The notes under the pieces are model-generated. The model saw only the letters and a list, made by a program, of their open reading frames with translations, did not search any database and was not told where the DNA came from. From Ruminococcus sp. UNK.MGS-30 (GTDB lineage Bacteria > Bacillota > Clostridia > Oscillospirales > Ruminococcaceae), in the NCBI GenBank assembly GCA_000980705.1, contig LBCK01000001.1, positions 744,001-808,000 on the forward strand: DNA of 64,000 nt. Direction: 5' to 3'. A program made the position numbers and the translations under genes. Positions 55,195-63,368 of the stretch are shown here, in pieces (the first letter of the stretch is position 1; each line of letters begins with the position of its first letter).

Positions 55195-56163
55195 TTACAG
55201 GCTCAGCACGTGTACCGCCTCATTCAGCATGACACGGAACGCCACACGAATAGAAACCGTAATCACATCCAGCTGGCTGTCGATCAGCTTGTCTGTCTCC
55301 AGCAGCAGGTCGTCGGTGGTGATCATCTCCAGGGCAAAGCGCTTGTCCAGACCGATCAGATACTCCGAGGACATTCCGGCACACTTGCGCAGCTGTGCGC
55401 CAAAGGGCAGCAGAATGGTGCTGGGCTGAGCGGACGCCATATCCTGCATCTGCTCCATGCCCATGATCTTTGCCGCAGCTGCCGGCGATGCCAGCACAGT
55501 GGTCATGTCAAAATCGCTGAATTCTCCGTACAATTTCGTCAGATCGGCATAGGTCAGCACGCCCTCTGCGGCAGTGTCAATGGAAGAGCCGTTGTTGTCC
55601 TTCATGCTGAGGATGCTCTGTCCCAGCAGGGCATTCGCCAGGCGCACACCTACCGCACGCAGCACAGCGCTGAACGCATCCAGGCGCTGGCGGCGGATCG
55701 CCTCATAGGACGCATGGATGGAACGGCCGAACTTGTTCAGCCGGGTGGTGGTCACTGCCTCCAGATAGGACGCCGTGGGCAGGGCATTGCCCTGGGTGGT
55801 CTTGGTGGAATACGCCGCCGTATCGGTCAGCACTGCCGGCTGATACTCACCGCCGGGAGACAGGGTGTGTACTGCCACCAGGTCAGACAGCACAGACTGC
55901 TCCATGCCGCTGCGGATGGCACGGCGGATGAACTCCGGAAACAGCACGGCGCTGTCGGTGGTGGAGAAAAACTTTTCCACACGGTCGCAGTGAGAACCGC
56001 TGACGTGAATGTCGAAACGCTTCAGCTGGCGCTCATAGGCATCCAGTCCTGCCAGCGGTGTTTCGGCATAGCCGCCGGAGGGATCCATGCTCTCCAGCAC
56101 CTCAGAAAAGCTCTTGCCTGTGATGTGATACATACCCTTTTCCAGTTTCAGATCTTTGTACAT
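55195..56163 (-). CDS. Phage major capsid protein-like
   Basis: A 322-residue protein that I read as an HK97-fold major capsid protein of the PBSX/XkdG type. Features: LDAYERQLKRFDIHVSGSHCDRVEKFF near the N terminus, AVLFPEFIRRAIRSGMEQ, the E-loop-like GGEYQPAVLTDTAAYSTKTTQGNALPTASYLEAV, FGRSIHASYEAIRRQRLDAFSAVLRAVG, and a C-terminal strand region LLLETDKLIDSQLDVITVSIRVAFRVMLNEAVHVL. It follows the hub-like gene after an R3 repeat. The assignment rests on pattern and neighbours (terminase, portal). Confidence 0.78.
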   Translation of the reverse strand: MYKDLKLEKGMYHITGKSFSEVLESMDPSGGYAETPLAGLDAYERQLKRFDIHVSGSHCDRVEKFFSTTDSAVLFPEFIRRAIRSGMEQSVLSDLVAVHTLSPGGEYQPAVLTDTAAYSTKTTQGNALPTASYLEAVTTTRLNKFGRSIHASYEAIRRQRLDAFSAVLRAVGVRLANALLGQSILSMKDNNGSSIDTAAEGVLTYADLTKLYGEFSDFDMTTVLASPAAAAKIMGMEQMQDMASAQPSTILLPFGAQLRKCAGMSSEYLIGLDKRFALEMITTDDLLLETDKLIDSQLDVITVSIRVAFRVMLNEAVHVLSL

Positions 56164-56236
56164 AAGTTACCTTACCTTTCCGCCGCTTTCTGCGGCAACA
56201 CAATATAAAAATGATTGAGAGCCTATTGGCACATTT

Positions 56237-56310
56237 TTAAGATGTCCCCCTTAAAAAGGCGCCCGTAGGGTGTGCCTTGTGCTGGGATGTCAGCGTAGCT
56301 GACAGGGGAA
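56237..56310. repeat. R3 repeat inserted between phage-like genes
   Basis: An R3 element (CCCCCTTAAAAAGGCGCCCG ... GTCAGC-GTA-GCTGAC) begins directly behind the stop of the hub-like gene and precedes the capsid gene. The leader of the capsid gene would contain it. Confidence 0.85.
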
Positions 56311-57246
56311 TTACACCGGATAAAACTCGTCCCGGTATGCCTCCAGCCGTGTCCGCACACCGTTCTGATTGCCGGTCATGCGGATGTGTGTCACCGGCGC
56401 ATCCAGCAGTGCGCTGCCGTAGGTGATCCGGTCGCCCAGATCTGCCTCCACTGCGCCGATCAGGTCGAAATAATAGGACAGTAGCCCACGCCCGGCGAAT
56501 TTCCGGCGAAACACCAGCGCCTGCTGCGGATCATAGAGATACTGCCGGTCCAGAGACAGCTTGCGGCTGCGCACCAGCCCTCTTTCTTCCGCAAGCGTGT
56601 CGTTTTCCTGGAATTTACCGTATGTTCCGTCGGTATCTGCCATGGAAAAACTGCTGTAGATGCGGGACTGGTCTGTCACCATGCCCATTCCCAGCAGCGA
56701 TCCCGGCTGCATATGAAACGTCCGGTACGATTCCGGCAGGTGCATCCGCACTTCGTTGGCGTGATACACAAAGGGATACCGCTGGCACAGCTTATAGGTG
56801 AGGTTCGCTGCGCCGTCCCACAGGCTGGTGTTTTCCTTGACAAAGAGATAGTTGCTGGTGTCCGTGCTGGATTCCCAGGTGATCTCCTTGGGAAACGAAA
56901 CAAACTCCTGCATCAGCCTGTCCAGGGACATGGCGGTGTGCAGCCCCGGTTCCAGCTGGTTCTGGAGCAGCATTGCAGTCAGCCCACGGGACGAGATCTG
57001 CACCCGTGCAATGCCATTTTCCAGCGTCAACCGGCACTGTTCCACCGTCCCGAAGTGCATCTCCGTGCCGTTCACCAAAAGCTGTACCCGGGATACGTCG
57101 GCGAACTGGGTCAGCGAAAAGCTGCCGTATGCCGCCGCCGTCAGCTGGCTGTAGGGCGTGTACATCTCCTTGTCCAGCGTAAACGAAGCGATTCCGCTGG
57201 AAATCTGTGTTTTGCTGTTTTTCCCCATGAGAACCAGCTGTATCAT
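56311..57246 (-). CDS. Phage baseplate-hub/late-control-D-like protein
   Basis: A 311-residue protein of the phage-like module. N-terminal segment MIQLVLMGKNSKTQISSGIASFTLDKEMYTPYSQLTAAAY (read as two parts) followed by VSRVQLLVNGTEMHFGTVEQCRL resembles the first barrel of hub proteins (gpD/XkdQ-like). The middle (SLWDGAANLTYKLCQRYPFVYHANEVRMHLPE) fits the second hub domain. The start overlaps the preceding gene by 4 bases. Identification is tentative because no other tail gene is present. Confidence 0.55.
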   Translation of the reverse strand: MIQLVLMGKNSKTQISSGIASFTLDKEMYTPYSQLTAAAYGSFSLTQFADVSRVQLLVNGTEMHFGTVEQCRLTLENGIARVQISSRGLTAMLLQNQLEPGLHTAMSLDRLMQEFVSFPKEITWESSTDTSNYLFVKENTSLWDGAANLTYKLCQRYPFVYHANEVRMHLPESYRTFHMQPGSLLGMGMVTDQSRIYSSFSMADTDGTYGKFQENDTLAEERGLVRSRKLSLDRQYLYDPQQALVFRRKFAGRGLLSYYFDLIGAVEADLGDRITYGSALLDAPVTHIRMTGNQNGVRTRLEAYRDEFYPV

Positions 57247-57665
57247 GTGCTTTCTGTCACCTCCCCGGTCTCCGGCGGCACATAGGTCAATACGCTGGGG
57301 ACGATCAGCGTCATCTGACAGGGCAGCACCCCGTCCATCGCCTTTTCCGCAATGGAATACCCCACGATCTCCGCCATGGAAAAGCGCATATCCCGGAGCG
57401 TAAAGCTGAACCGGGTCTTTTCCCGCAGCGCCGCATCCAGCGGCAGGATCACCTCATAAGGACGCTCCAGGCAGAAAAAGCTGCCGTCCAGCACCAGCTG
57501 TTTGGTGCGTGCGCCGCTGTTGGTCACATAACAGCTGCCCTGTACACCGTTTTGCTGGGCATACTGCCGGACACAGGAGAGCTTCCAGCCCGTGGCGTGA
57601 AATGTAAGATCGCCCAGCTTGACGGGAAAACTCCGGGGCGTGACCGCCCGAAACAAACCGCTCAT
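57243..57665 (-). CDS. Phage-like module protein, unknown (140 residues)
   Basis: Beta-rich protein of 140 residues (VKLGDLTFHATGWKLSCVRQYAQQNGVQGSCYVTNSG, read in parts; LVLDGSFFCLERPYEVILPLDAAL; FTLRDMRFSMAEIVGYSIAE). Start and stop both overlap neighbours by 4 bases, so it is tightly coupled with the hub-like gene. Its place suggests a head-tail or tail-tube-related structural role, but I do not recognise the family. Confidence 0.65.
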   Translation of the reverse strand: MSGLFRAVTPRSFPVKLGDLTFHATGWKLSCVRQYAQQNGVQGSCYVTNSGARTKQLVLDGSFFCLERPYEVILPLDAALREKTRFSFTLRDMRFSMAEIVGYSIAEKAMDGVLPCQMTLIVPSVLTYVPPETGEVTEST

Positions 57666-58081
57666 ACCAGATGTGCCTCCTCTCTGTGCATCTGAAATAC
57701 ACCGTCCATGCCGAATGTTCCCTTCACGGCGATGCGCCGGAACTGGCGCAGTTCCTCCGGACTGCCGATGCGGATGTGCTGTAATGCAAAGCCTGCGGAG
57801 AGCATCCCGGAGAATACCTCCCGGCAGTAGCTGTCATACAGGGTGCGCACATCCGTATCCGGCGGCGCCAGCAGAATGACCTGTACAGATGCCGTAAAGG
57901 GATAGTACAGGAATTCGCCGCTGAGAAAGGGCGACTGCATCTCCGTCCCGGAAATTCCCACGGTGAGGAACCAGTCCGGGCGCTTGTCGAAGGGTGTCGG
58001 ATCATAGGCATCGTAGATCTGCCACTCCGCCCGGTCCGCCAGCGCCGCTTTCACCTTTTTCAAAAGCTGATCCATGAGCAT
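57662..58081 (-). CDS. Phage-like module protein, possible tail terminator/completion protein
   Basis: A 139-residue protein (MLMDQLLKKVKAALADRAEWQIYDAYDPTP..., FLSGEFLYYPFTASVQVILLAPPDTDVRTLYDSY, HIRIGSPEELRQFRRIAVKGTFGMDGVF). The alternation of a leading helix, a beta sheet and late strand region is like small phage minor tail or terminator proteins (for example XkdJ-like). ATG 58081 follows AGGAGGTGA; a longer frame to 58150 overlaps the preceding gene and is rejected. Function inferred from position. Confidence 0.6.
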   Translation of the reverse strand: MLMDQLLKKVKAALADRAEWQIYDAYDPTPFDKRPDWFLTVGISGTEMQSPFLSGEFLYYPFTASVQVILLAPPDTDVRTLYDSYCREVFSGMLSAGFALQHIRIGSPEELRQFRRIAVKGTFGMDGVFQMHREEAHLV

Positions 58082-58098
58082 TGCGCTCACCTCCTTTC

Positions 58099-58455
58099 TT
58101 ATGCCACTGCCAGAAACAGAAACGATTTCTCTTCCAGCAGGGCGTGACACAGGTTCTCGTATGCCTGCACCAGCAGCTCGGCAAAGCGCAGTTTCTGGCT
58201 GCCGTCGGTGTTCTGTGCCACCGTCCCGGCAAAGGTGCAGGCGGCACGGTCTCTTGCGGCGGTGATCTGGGTATAGCGCAGAAATCCCACCGCCGCCGCC
58301 AGCCAGTTCAGCCGGGCATCCGCAGCGTCCGCATCGGGACGCAGCGCCTGCTCCACCTCCAGCACAGCAGTTTCCAGCACTGCCCCGTAGGTCTCACCCA
58401 GCGTGTCGTCTCCGGCAAACAGCCCGAACAGACGTGCAATTTGTGCTTGTTCCAT
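58099..58455 (-). CDS. Phage head-tail connector-like protein
   Basis: A 118-residue, mainly helical protein (MEQAQIARLFGLFAGDD ... VLETAVLEVEQALRPDADAADARLNWLAAAVGFLRYTQITA). Proteins of this size and helical content directly behind portal genes are usually adaptor or connector proteins (gp6-like). AGGAGGTGA lies 7 bases before its ATG and 1 base after the portal stop region. Identification is by context. Confidence 0.6.
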   Translation of the reverse strand: MEQAQIARLFGLFAGDDTLGETYGAVLETAVLEVEQALRPDADAADARLNWLAAAVGFLRYTQITAARDRAACTFAGTVAQNTDGSQKLRFAELLVQAYENLCHALLEEKSFLFLAVA

Positions 58456-58471
58456 TTGACTTCACCTCCTC

Positions 58472-59626
58472 TCACGGTTCCAGTTCTGCCTCGATCTGCG
58501 CCGCCTGGGCGTTCCACAGTCTCGCCTGTGCATACTCCGTCTCGTCCTGGAGATTGATGTTGCTCCACTCCACCGACACGTCAGCCTGCGACCCGGCGAG
58601 CCGCAGAAACGCCGTTCCCACCCGGCGCAGCACCGGGTCTAACAGGCGGCGGTAATATTCCAGCTCTGAGGTGAGGATATCCGCCTGCTGACTGCTCATG
58701 CGCTCTGTGGATGACCAGTTCAGCCCCAGCAGAAACGGCGGAATGGACAGCTTGGCGATCAGCTGTTCCAACAGCTGGCGCACCGGCACTTCCGTGTCCA
58801 GCAGGGCATTGTCAGCGCCGATGACCCGGATGTCCACATCTCCGGCGCAGATAAAGTCCCGGATCTCTCCGGCTGCCCCGGCACGCATCCCCTCGCTCCA
58901 CTCCTTGGCGATCTGCCTTGCACGCTCTCCGGCATAGGCTCTCTCGTTGGGGTCGTTGGACGGCTTATAGGTCACGGCATAGCGCACATTTCCCATCCGG
59001 TCGTAGTTCTGCCCGATGCAGGCATAGATGCGCAGCAAAATGTGACTTAGCGCCGGCAGCCCACGCAGAACGGAAACGCCGTACACACCGCCCGGCGGCG
59101 GATTCAGCGCCGTAAACAAAATTCGTTCCGGTCTGGCGATGCGGATGCTGTCCGACTCCTGCTCGCCACGCAGCCAGTACTGCCGTTCCAGGGGATGGCT
59201 GCCCGGTCGGATCTGCACCAGCTCTGCCGGCACAGTCTGCAAACCGCCCAGATAGCCGGTGCGGTTGTCGATGAGCATTTCCCCCAGGGCATTGCCGTAG
59301 GTGAGCAGGCTGTCCAGATAGGCGTCTGCAAAGGTCTGCAGCGACTGCCCGGTCAGCCCCACCGGAACGCTTCGGACAAACTCGTCCAGCTGTTCCTGCA
59401 TCCGGCTGTCTCCGGCGACCAGCTGAAAGCTGCCGGTGAGCCGGACGATCTTTCCAATGGCGGCGTCGATCACCGGGACGGCACGGCGCAGCCCGGCATA
59501 CAGCGCCGGTTCACAGGGGTCCTGCGTCTCCGGCAGCGCATACTGGCTTTCTGCCCGTGCGGCGCTCTGCAAAATGCTGCCGCTTACGGGCGGTTTCTTT
59601 TTCCTCGGAAATAATCCCATACACAT
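58472..59626 (-). CDS. Phage portal protein
   Basis: Portal-family protein of 384 residues that would form the DNA entry ring. Family features: YAGLRRAVPVIDAAIGKIVRL, FADAYLDSLLTYGNALGEMLID, NPPPGGVYGVSVLRGLPALSHILLRIYACIGQNYDRMGN, VIGADNALLDTEVPVRQLLEQLIAKLSIPPFLLGLNWSSTERMSSQQADIL and a helical C terminus. Its ATG abuts the terminase stop codon. The frame is intact with no sign of decay. Confidence 0.9.
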   Translation of the reverse strand: MCMGLFPRKKKPPVSGSILQSAARAESQYALPETQDPCEPALYAGLRRAVPVIDAAIGKIVRLTGSFQLVAGDSRMQEQLDEFVRSVPVGLTGQSLQTFADAYLDSLLTYGNALGEMLIDNRTGYLGGLQTVPAELVQIRPGSHPLERQYWLRGEQESDSIRIARPERILFTALNPPPGGVYGVSVLRGLPALSHILLRIYACIGQNYDRMGNVRYAVTYKPSNDPNERAYAGERARQIAKEWSEGMRAGAAGEIRDFICAGDVDIRVIGADNALLDTEVPVRQLLEQLIAKLSIPPFLLGLNWSSTERMSSQQADILTSELEYYRRLLDPVLRRVGTAFLRLAGSQADVSVEWSNINLQDETEYAQARLWNAQAAQIEAELEP

Positions 59627-60877
59627 TTACCTTCTTCCTGCGGAAACCGCATAAAATCCGTCTGCCGGATTCCGGCAGACAACGGTGCGGACGAAATAGC
59701 GCATATCGTCCATGGCGTGGTCGTGTTCCTTGCGTGGGGCATCGCCGTGTGCCGAATCGTTCCAGCAGTACTGGGTGAATTCACGCCGGATATCCCGGCA
59801 GGATTCGCAGAACCTCAGCTTGTCCTGCATCAGCAGGCGGCTCACCTGCTGGATGCCGGCGTTTACGTCGTTGTCCGCCCGGAGTACCCGAAACCGACCG
59901 TGACTGTGGATGCAGGCGATAAAGCTTGCTGCGGAAGGGTCTACGATCACGGTCTCTACGGCATACCCGGCGGCAAGCTGTTCCAATGCGGCATAGTGTT
60001 CCTCATCGGTGCGCCGCTCGCCCTCGGCTCTTGCATCATAATAGTATTCCTCCAGCCGGTACCAGACCCCGTCACAGTGTCCCCACAGCCCGAAGGAGGA
60101 CGGGTTCACTGTGCCGTAGTCACAGGAGATCCAGAACCGGTCACACGCCGGTGCTTTTGCCACCACATGGCGTTCCGGCGCAAACATGGGATATACCAGC
60201 CCGTCTGCCGCCGTCCATTTTCCCAGGACAAAGCGGTCATAGAACGCACCACTGTACATCCGTTCATACCGCTGCCGCACACGCCGGGAAAGGGAGGGGT
60301 TGTCCGCCATGGTGAAGTGGACATACAGGGCGTGCTTTTCTCCGGTCTTTCGGATCCATTCCCGATAGAACCAGTGTCCGGGGTGGTCGGGGTTGCAGTT
60401 GAACCACAGCCGTGAGCCAGTCACGCTGCACCGTGCCAGCGCCTGTTCCACAAAGGAACGGGGCATCAGCGCCACCTCATCCAGAAACACGCCGCAGAGC
60501 GTCATGCCCTGGATCAGCGCTGCGGAGCTTTCGTCCCTGCCGCCGAAGAGATAAAACCGGTTCGTCCTGCCGCACAGGGTGATGTCCACATAGTTCCGGC
60601 TCACCCGTTCCAGACAGGTGAACCCCAGGTTTCCCAGCAGCCCCAGCAGCGGCGTCATCACGTTGCGTTTCAGCGCCGTGATGGTCTTGCCGCACAAGGC
60701 GAAGCTGCCGCCCTGGAAACTGGTCATCGCCCAGCTGATAAACCCGATGGACATGGAAAGCGTCTTTCCCGAGCGGACTGCCCCGTCACAGATGATGGCG
60801 TCATAGTCCCGATAGGGCTTGCGGCTCCACCAGGACATGGCGAGCTTCTGCTTGGGAGAAAAGGTCTTAAACTCCAT
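59627..60877 (-). CDS. Phage terminase large subunit (PBSX/XtmB-like)
   Basis: Packaging motor ATPase and nuclease of 416 residues. Walker A is CDGAVRSGKTLSMSIG; Walker B plus catalytic Glu is GVFLDEVALMPR; the coupling motif is WFNCNPDHPGHWFY. The C-terminal RNase H-like nuclease keeps acidic residues in WISCDYGTVNPSSFGLWG, VIVDPSAASF and HAMDDMRYFV. Both activities therefore appear complete. It overlaps the small subunit by 11 bases and abuts the portal gene. Confidence 0.94.
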   Translation of the reverse strand: MEFKTFSPKQKLAMSWWSRKPYRDYDAIICDGAVRSGKTLSMSIGFISWAMTSFQGGSFALCGKTITALKRNVMTPLLGLLGNLGFTCLERVSRNYVDITLCGRTNRFYLFGGRDESSAALIQGMTLCGVFLDEVALMPRSFVEQALARCSVTGSRLWFNCNPDHPGHWFYREWIRKTGEKHALYVHFTMADNPSLSRRVRQRYERMYSGAFYDRFVLGKWTAADGLVYPMFAPERHVVAKAPACDRFWISCDYGTVNPSSFGLWGHCDGVWYRLEEYYYDARAEGERRTDEEHYAALEQLAAGYAVETVIVDPSAASFIACIHSHGRFRVLRADNDVNAGIQQVSRLLMQDKLRFCESCRDIRREFTQYCWNDSAHGDAPRKEHDHAMDDMRYFVRTVVCRNPADGFYAVSAGRR

Positions 60878-61358
60878 CGCCGTTCACCGCCTCTCCGCCG
60901 GAAAGCGCCGCAAGCAGTGTCTGCGCCGCCGCCTTGCTGTCCGCATCGCCGCTGTACTCATAGAGCGACGCCAGCGCCTTCAGCCGGTCAAAAAAGTGGA
61001 TCTCCATGCCGCCGCTCTTGTCCCGCTTGATCGAGGACACCGGAAACAGATCCAGCTGTGCCACCTCTGCCGCCGTGGGCAGCTCTTCGCCCAGCAGGAG
61101 CCGCACCGCATCATTGGTGCGTCCGAACGCCAGGCGCTCCAGTCCGGCACGCACCATCGCCATGGGGTCATCATGAAGAACACTTCGATAGTTTGTCACC
61201 ATGCGCCGATAGCACTGCTGCCGCAGGATCGCTGCGCCGTCCGCTGCTGCTGTCTCCGGCGGATAGCCGGCACACCTCGCCGCCTCTGCCACATCCCCCA
61301 GTCTGGCGTAGTGACAGCAGAACAGGCTGCGTCTTTTGGTCTCTGCTGAATTTGACAT
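60867..61358 (-). CDS. Phage terminase small subunit
   Basis: A 163-residue DNA-recognition subunit. The N-terminal helix-turn-helix region is LFCCHYARLGDVAEAARCAGYPPETAAADGAAIL; the rest (MAMVRAGLERLAFGRTNDAVRLLLGEE, MEIHFFDRLKALASLYEYSG) fits the XtmA/Terminase_2 pattern. It is the first gene of the module and faces a divergent promoter region containing two perfect palindromes. Confidence 0.85.
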   Translation of the reverse strand: MSNSAETKRRSLFCCHYARLGDVAEAARCAGYPPETAAADGAAILRQQCYRRMVTNYRSVLHDDPMAMVRAGLERLAFGRTNDAVRLLLGEELPTAAEVAQLDLFPVSSIKRDKSGGMEIHFFDRLKALASLYEYSGDADSKAAAQTLLAALSGGEAVNGDGV

Positions 61359-61445
61359 ATCTTTCCATTTCCCCTTTCGGTTTTCTGCGACAAGGATCGC
61401 ATCTCATTGACGACCCCTCTCACTAATACCCCCGCAGAGGGCAAA

Positions 61446-61467
61446 AGTTGCACGCCGGCGTGCAACT
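61446..61467. promoter_or_regulatory. 22-base perfect palindrome upstream of the phage-like module
   Basis: AGTTGCACGCC and GGCGTGCAACT abut without a spacer, giving two-fold symmetry. It lies about 90 bases upstream of the terminase small-subunit start, where an operator or a packaging-initiation site could be. Confidence 0.6.
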
Positions 61468-61534
61468 ATGAACTCGAATTTACACGATATCTTATGATTA
61501 TTTACATTTAGAACGGCTTTTACCACGTTTTGGC

Positions 61535-61563
61535 TTGACAGATAGGTTCCGCCGTGCTATAAT
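61535..61563 (+). promoter_or_regulatory. Consensus promoter upstream of the padR operon
   Basis: TTGACA, 17 bases, TATAAT, on the plus strand, 290 bases before the PadR start. Confidence 0.82.
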
Positions 61564-61575
61564 ATATGCGTAATC

Positions 61576-61598
61576 AATATTATACGTCGTATAATATT
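61576..61598 (+). promoter_or_regulatory. Operator-like palindrome at the start of the padR transcript
   Basis: AATATTATACG and CGTATAATATT flank a single T, a perfect 11-base inverted repeat about 13 bases after the -10. Its position would let a bound repressor, such as the downstream PadR, block the promoter. Confidence 0.7.
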
Positions 61599-61599
61599 G

Positions 61600-61853
61600 C
61601 AGGAGTAAAAAACAAGAGCCGATGCAGGCATCGACTCAAGGCGCTTTTGTACTATTTGAAAAGGCGAGTCAACTCCTCCGCCCTTCGGGCACCTCCTCTG
61701 GGAGAGGAGGCTAAATTGGCTCCTCTCATAGAGGAGCTGGCAGCCGCAGGCTGACTGAGGAGTCAATGTTCACCCCTGCGACAACCAAACACATCCGCCC
61801 CTGCAAAATCCCCTTTCCCAAAAACGACTCCTCTCTGAAAGAAGGTGAAACCA
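61600..61853. repeat. R2-like repeats in the leader of the padR operon
   Basis: An AGGAG at 61601-61605 is followed by a short frame that runs into R2-type arms (about 61672-61765, CTCCTCTGGGAGAGGAG and CTCCTCTCATAGAGGAG). The original gene start may have been displaced by this insertion. No gene is called here. Confidence 0.6.
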
Positions 61854-62165
61854 TTGTCTGCATTTTCCATTGGAGCAACGCTGCTGGATGCTATGGTGCT
61901 GGCGCTGCTGACGAAGGAGGATACCTACGGCTATCAGATCACCAAGGACATCCAGGAACACTTTGCCGTATCCGAATCCACCTTGTATCCCGTGCTGCGG
62001 CGGCTGCAAAAAAACGGCAGTCTCACCACCTATGACCGACCGTATCAAGGCAGAAACCGCCGCTATTACCGCATCACCGTCTCCGGCAGAGCGCTGCTGG
62101 ATCAGTACCGGAAAGACTGGCTCACCTATAAGCAACAGGTGGACTTTTTCCTGGACGAGAAATAA
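61854..62165 (+). CDS. PadR-family transcriptional regulator
   Basis: Winged-helix regulator of 103 residues (ATLLDAMVLALLTKEDTYGYQITKDIQEHFAVSESTLYPVLRRLQKNGSL, read in parts, then YYRITVSGRALLDQY). The start is TTG 61854, 8 bases after AAGAAGG; a GTG at 61845 overlaps that site. PadR proteins repress envelope-stress or drug-export genes. Here it precedes a DUF1700-like gene and DUF4097-like genes, a common Firmicutes set. The palindrome at 61576-61598 is a candidate binding site. Confidence 0.92.
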   Translation: MSAFSIGATLLDAMVLALLTKEDTYGYQITKDIQEHFAVSESTLYPVLRRLQKNGSLTTYDRPYQGRNRRYYRITVSGRALLDQYRKDWLTYKQQVDFFLDEK

Positions 62166-62454
62166 TTGTAGTGCGATGTAAATTCTAAAACTTTATAGAT
62201 TAGGCTCCCTTGAAAAGGGAGCTGGCAGCCGTAGGCTGACTGAGGGATTTGACTGTGAAACCAGCAATTCAAGAAAAAATTTCACCAGAATCCCTCCACC
62301 AGCTTCGCTGGTTCCCCTTCCTTTTCAAGGGAGGCTTATTCCTATCGTTTTAACTGTTACATCGTAGTAAGGGGCGATGCAAACACCGCCCCGCATACAC
62401 CCCCACAATCCCTCATCATCCAAAAAGCAATCTTCAAAAAGGAGCGATATTCCT
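62166..62454. repeat. Inverted pair of R3-related elements between padR and the DUF1700-like gene
   Basis: GCTCCCTTGAAAAGGGAGC with GGCAGCCGTAGGCTG (about 62200-62245) is mirrored by CACCAGCTTCGCTGG and CCTTTTCAAGGGAGGC (about 62296-62337). Together they could fold into one long hairpin inside the operon message. Confidence 0.65.
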
Positions 62455-63018
62455 ATGACACCACAAGCATACTGCGCCCGTCTGGAACAGGCGCTTTCCT
62501 CCATGCCGCCGGCAGAGCGGCAGGAGATCATCCGCTATTATCTGGAATTCCTGGAGGACGCCAGCGAGGACGAACGCAGCGCCCTCGGCACGCCGGAAGA
62601 ACTGGCGCAGCGCATTCTCCGGGAAAACGGCATCTTTCCGCCGGACACCGCTGCCGCACCGCCGAAGAAAAATTCCAACCGCATTGCAAAATGGATCATC
62701 CTGGCGTGTACCTGCTATATCTGGATTCCGCTGCTCACCACCTGGTACAGCCTGCTGCTTACGGCGCTGATCGTCCTGGCGGTGATTCCCATTGCCCTCT
62801 GCGCCGCACTGCTGGGCGGACTGTTCACCTTTGTCCTGGCTTTGTTCCAGGATGTGCCGTCTGCGCTGATGCAGCTGGGCATGGGGCTTGCCTGCGGCGG
62901 CGTCGCTGCCCTGGTCGCTTATCCCATCTGGATCGCCTGCAAAAGCATTGTAAAATTCGCCCTGTTCACCACAAAAAAGATGTGGCACTTCGTCACGAAG
63001 GGAGACGATACCCCATGA
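62455..63018 (+). CDS. DUF1700-like membrane protein
   Basis: A 187-residue protein. The N-terminal cytoplasmic segment (YCARLEQALSSMPPAERQEIIRYYLEFLEDA, GTPEELAQRILRENG) is the hallmark of the DUF1700/HAAS group. Three or four membrane helices follow (IAKWIILACTCYIWIPLLTTWYSLLLTALIVLAVI, split here; LGGLFTFVLALFQ; GMGLACGGVAALVAYPIWI). AAGGAG precedes ATG 62455. It overlaps the next gene by 4 bases. Such proteins accompany PadR regulators and are thought to sense or modulate envelope state. Confidence 0.88.
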   Translation: MTPQAYCARLEQALSSMPPAERQEIIRYYLEFLEDASEDERSALGTPEELAQRILRENGIFPPDTAAAPPKKNSNRIAKWIILACTCYIWIPLLTTWYSLLLTALIVLAVIPIALCAALLGGLFTFVLALFQDVPSALMQLGMGLACGGVAALVAYPIWIACKSIVKFALFTTKKMWHFVTKGDDTP

Positions 63019-63368
63019 AAAAACGCTGTATTCTGATCGGCGCAGTCTATGGGCTGGTGCTGCTGGGCTGGGGCATCACCGGGACTTTTTCCCCTGCCGC
63101 CCCGACCCGTTCGGAGCAGTCGGACAATGCCGTACCTGTAGAGACCATCCAGCTGGAACAGCTCTGCATCTGTCCGGGAAACACCTTTTCCGTCCGGACG
63201 AGCCAGCCGCTTTCCGCATCCCGGAATGGCTCGGTGCTTTCCCTGCGGCGGCAATGGCAGCTGTTTCAGCGCCACAGCGAAAACGATATCACCATTACCC
63301 TGCCGGCGGCGCAGTTTGCACAGCTGGAGCAGGCAGTTAATACGACCAAAAGGAGTGACCAGAAATGA
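63015..63368 (+). CDS. Small membrane-anchored or secreted protein of the padR operon
   Basis: A 117-residue protein with an N-terminal hydrophobic segment (ILIGAVYGLVLLGWGITGTF) and a short outside domain ending in LPAAQFAQLEQAVNTTKRSDQK. The first and last 4 bases overlap neighbours, so translation is coupled. The domain may be a reduced DUF4097-like strand unit; no family is certain. Confidence 0.75.
   Translation: MKKRCILIGAVYGLVLLGWGITGTFSPAAPTRSEQSDNAVPVETIQLEQLCICPGNTFSVRTSQPLSASRNGSVLSLRRQWQLFQRHSENDITITLPAAQFAQLEQAVNTTKRSDQK

Noticed and set aside
55195..56163. Encapsulin nanocompartment shell instead of phage capsid
   Set aside because: Terminase, portal and protease-like genes in the same operon favour a phage-type head; no cargo enzyme is adjacent.
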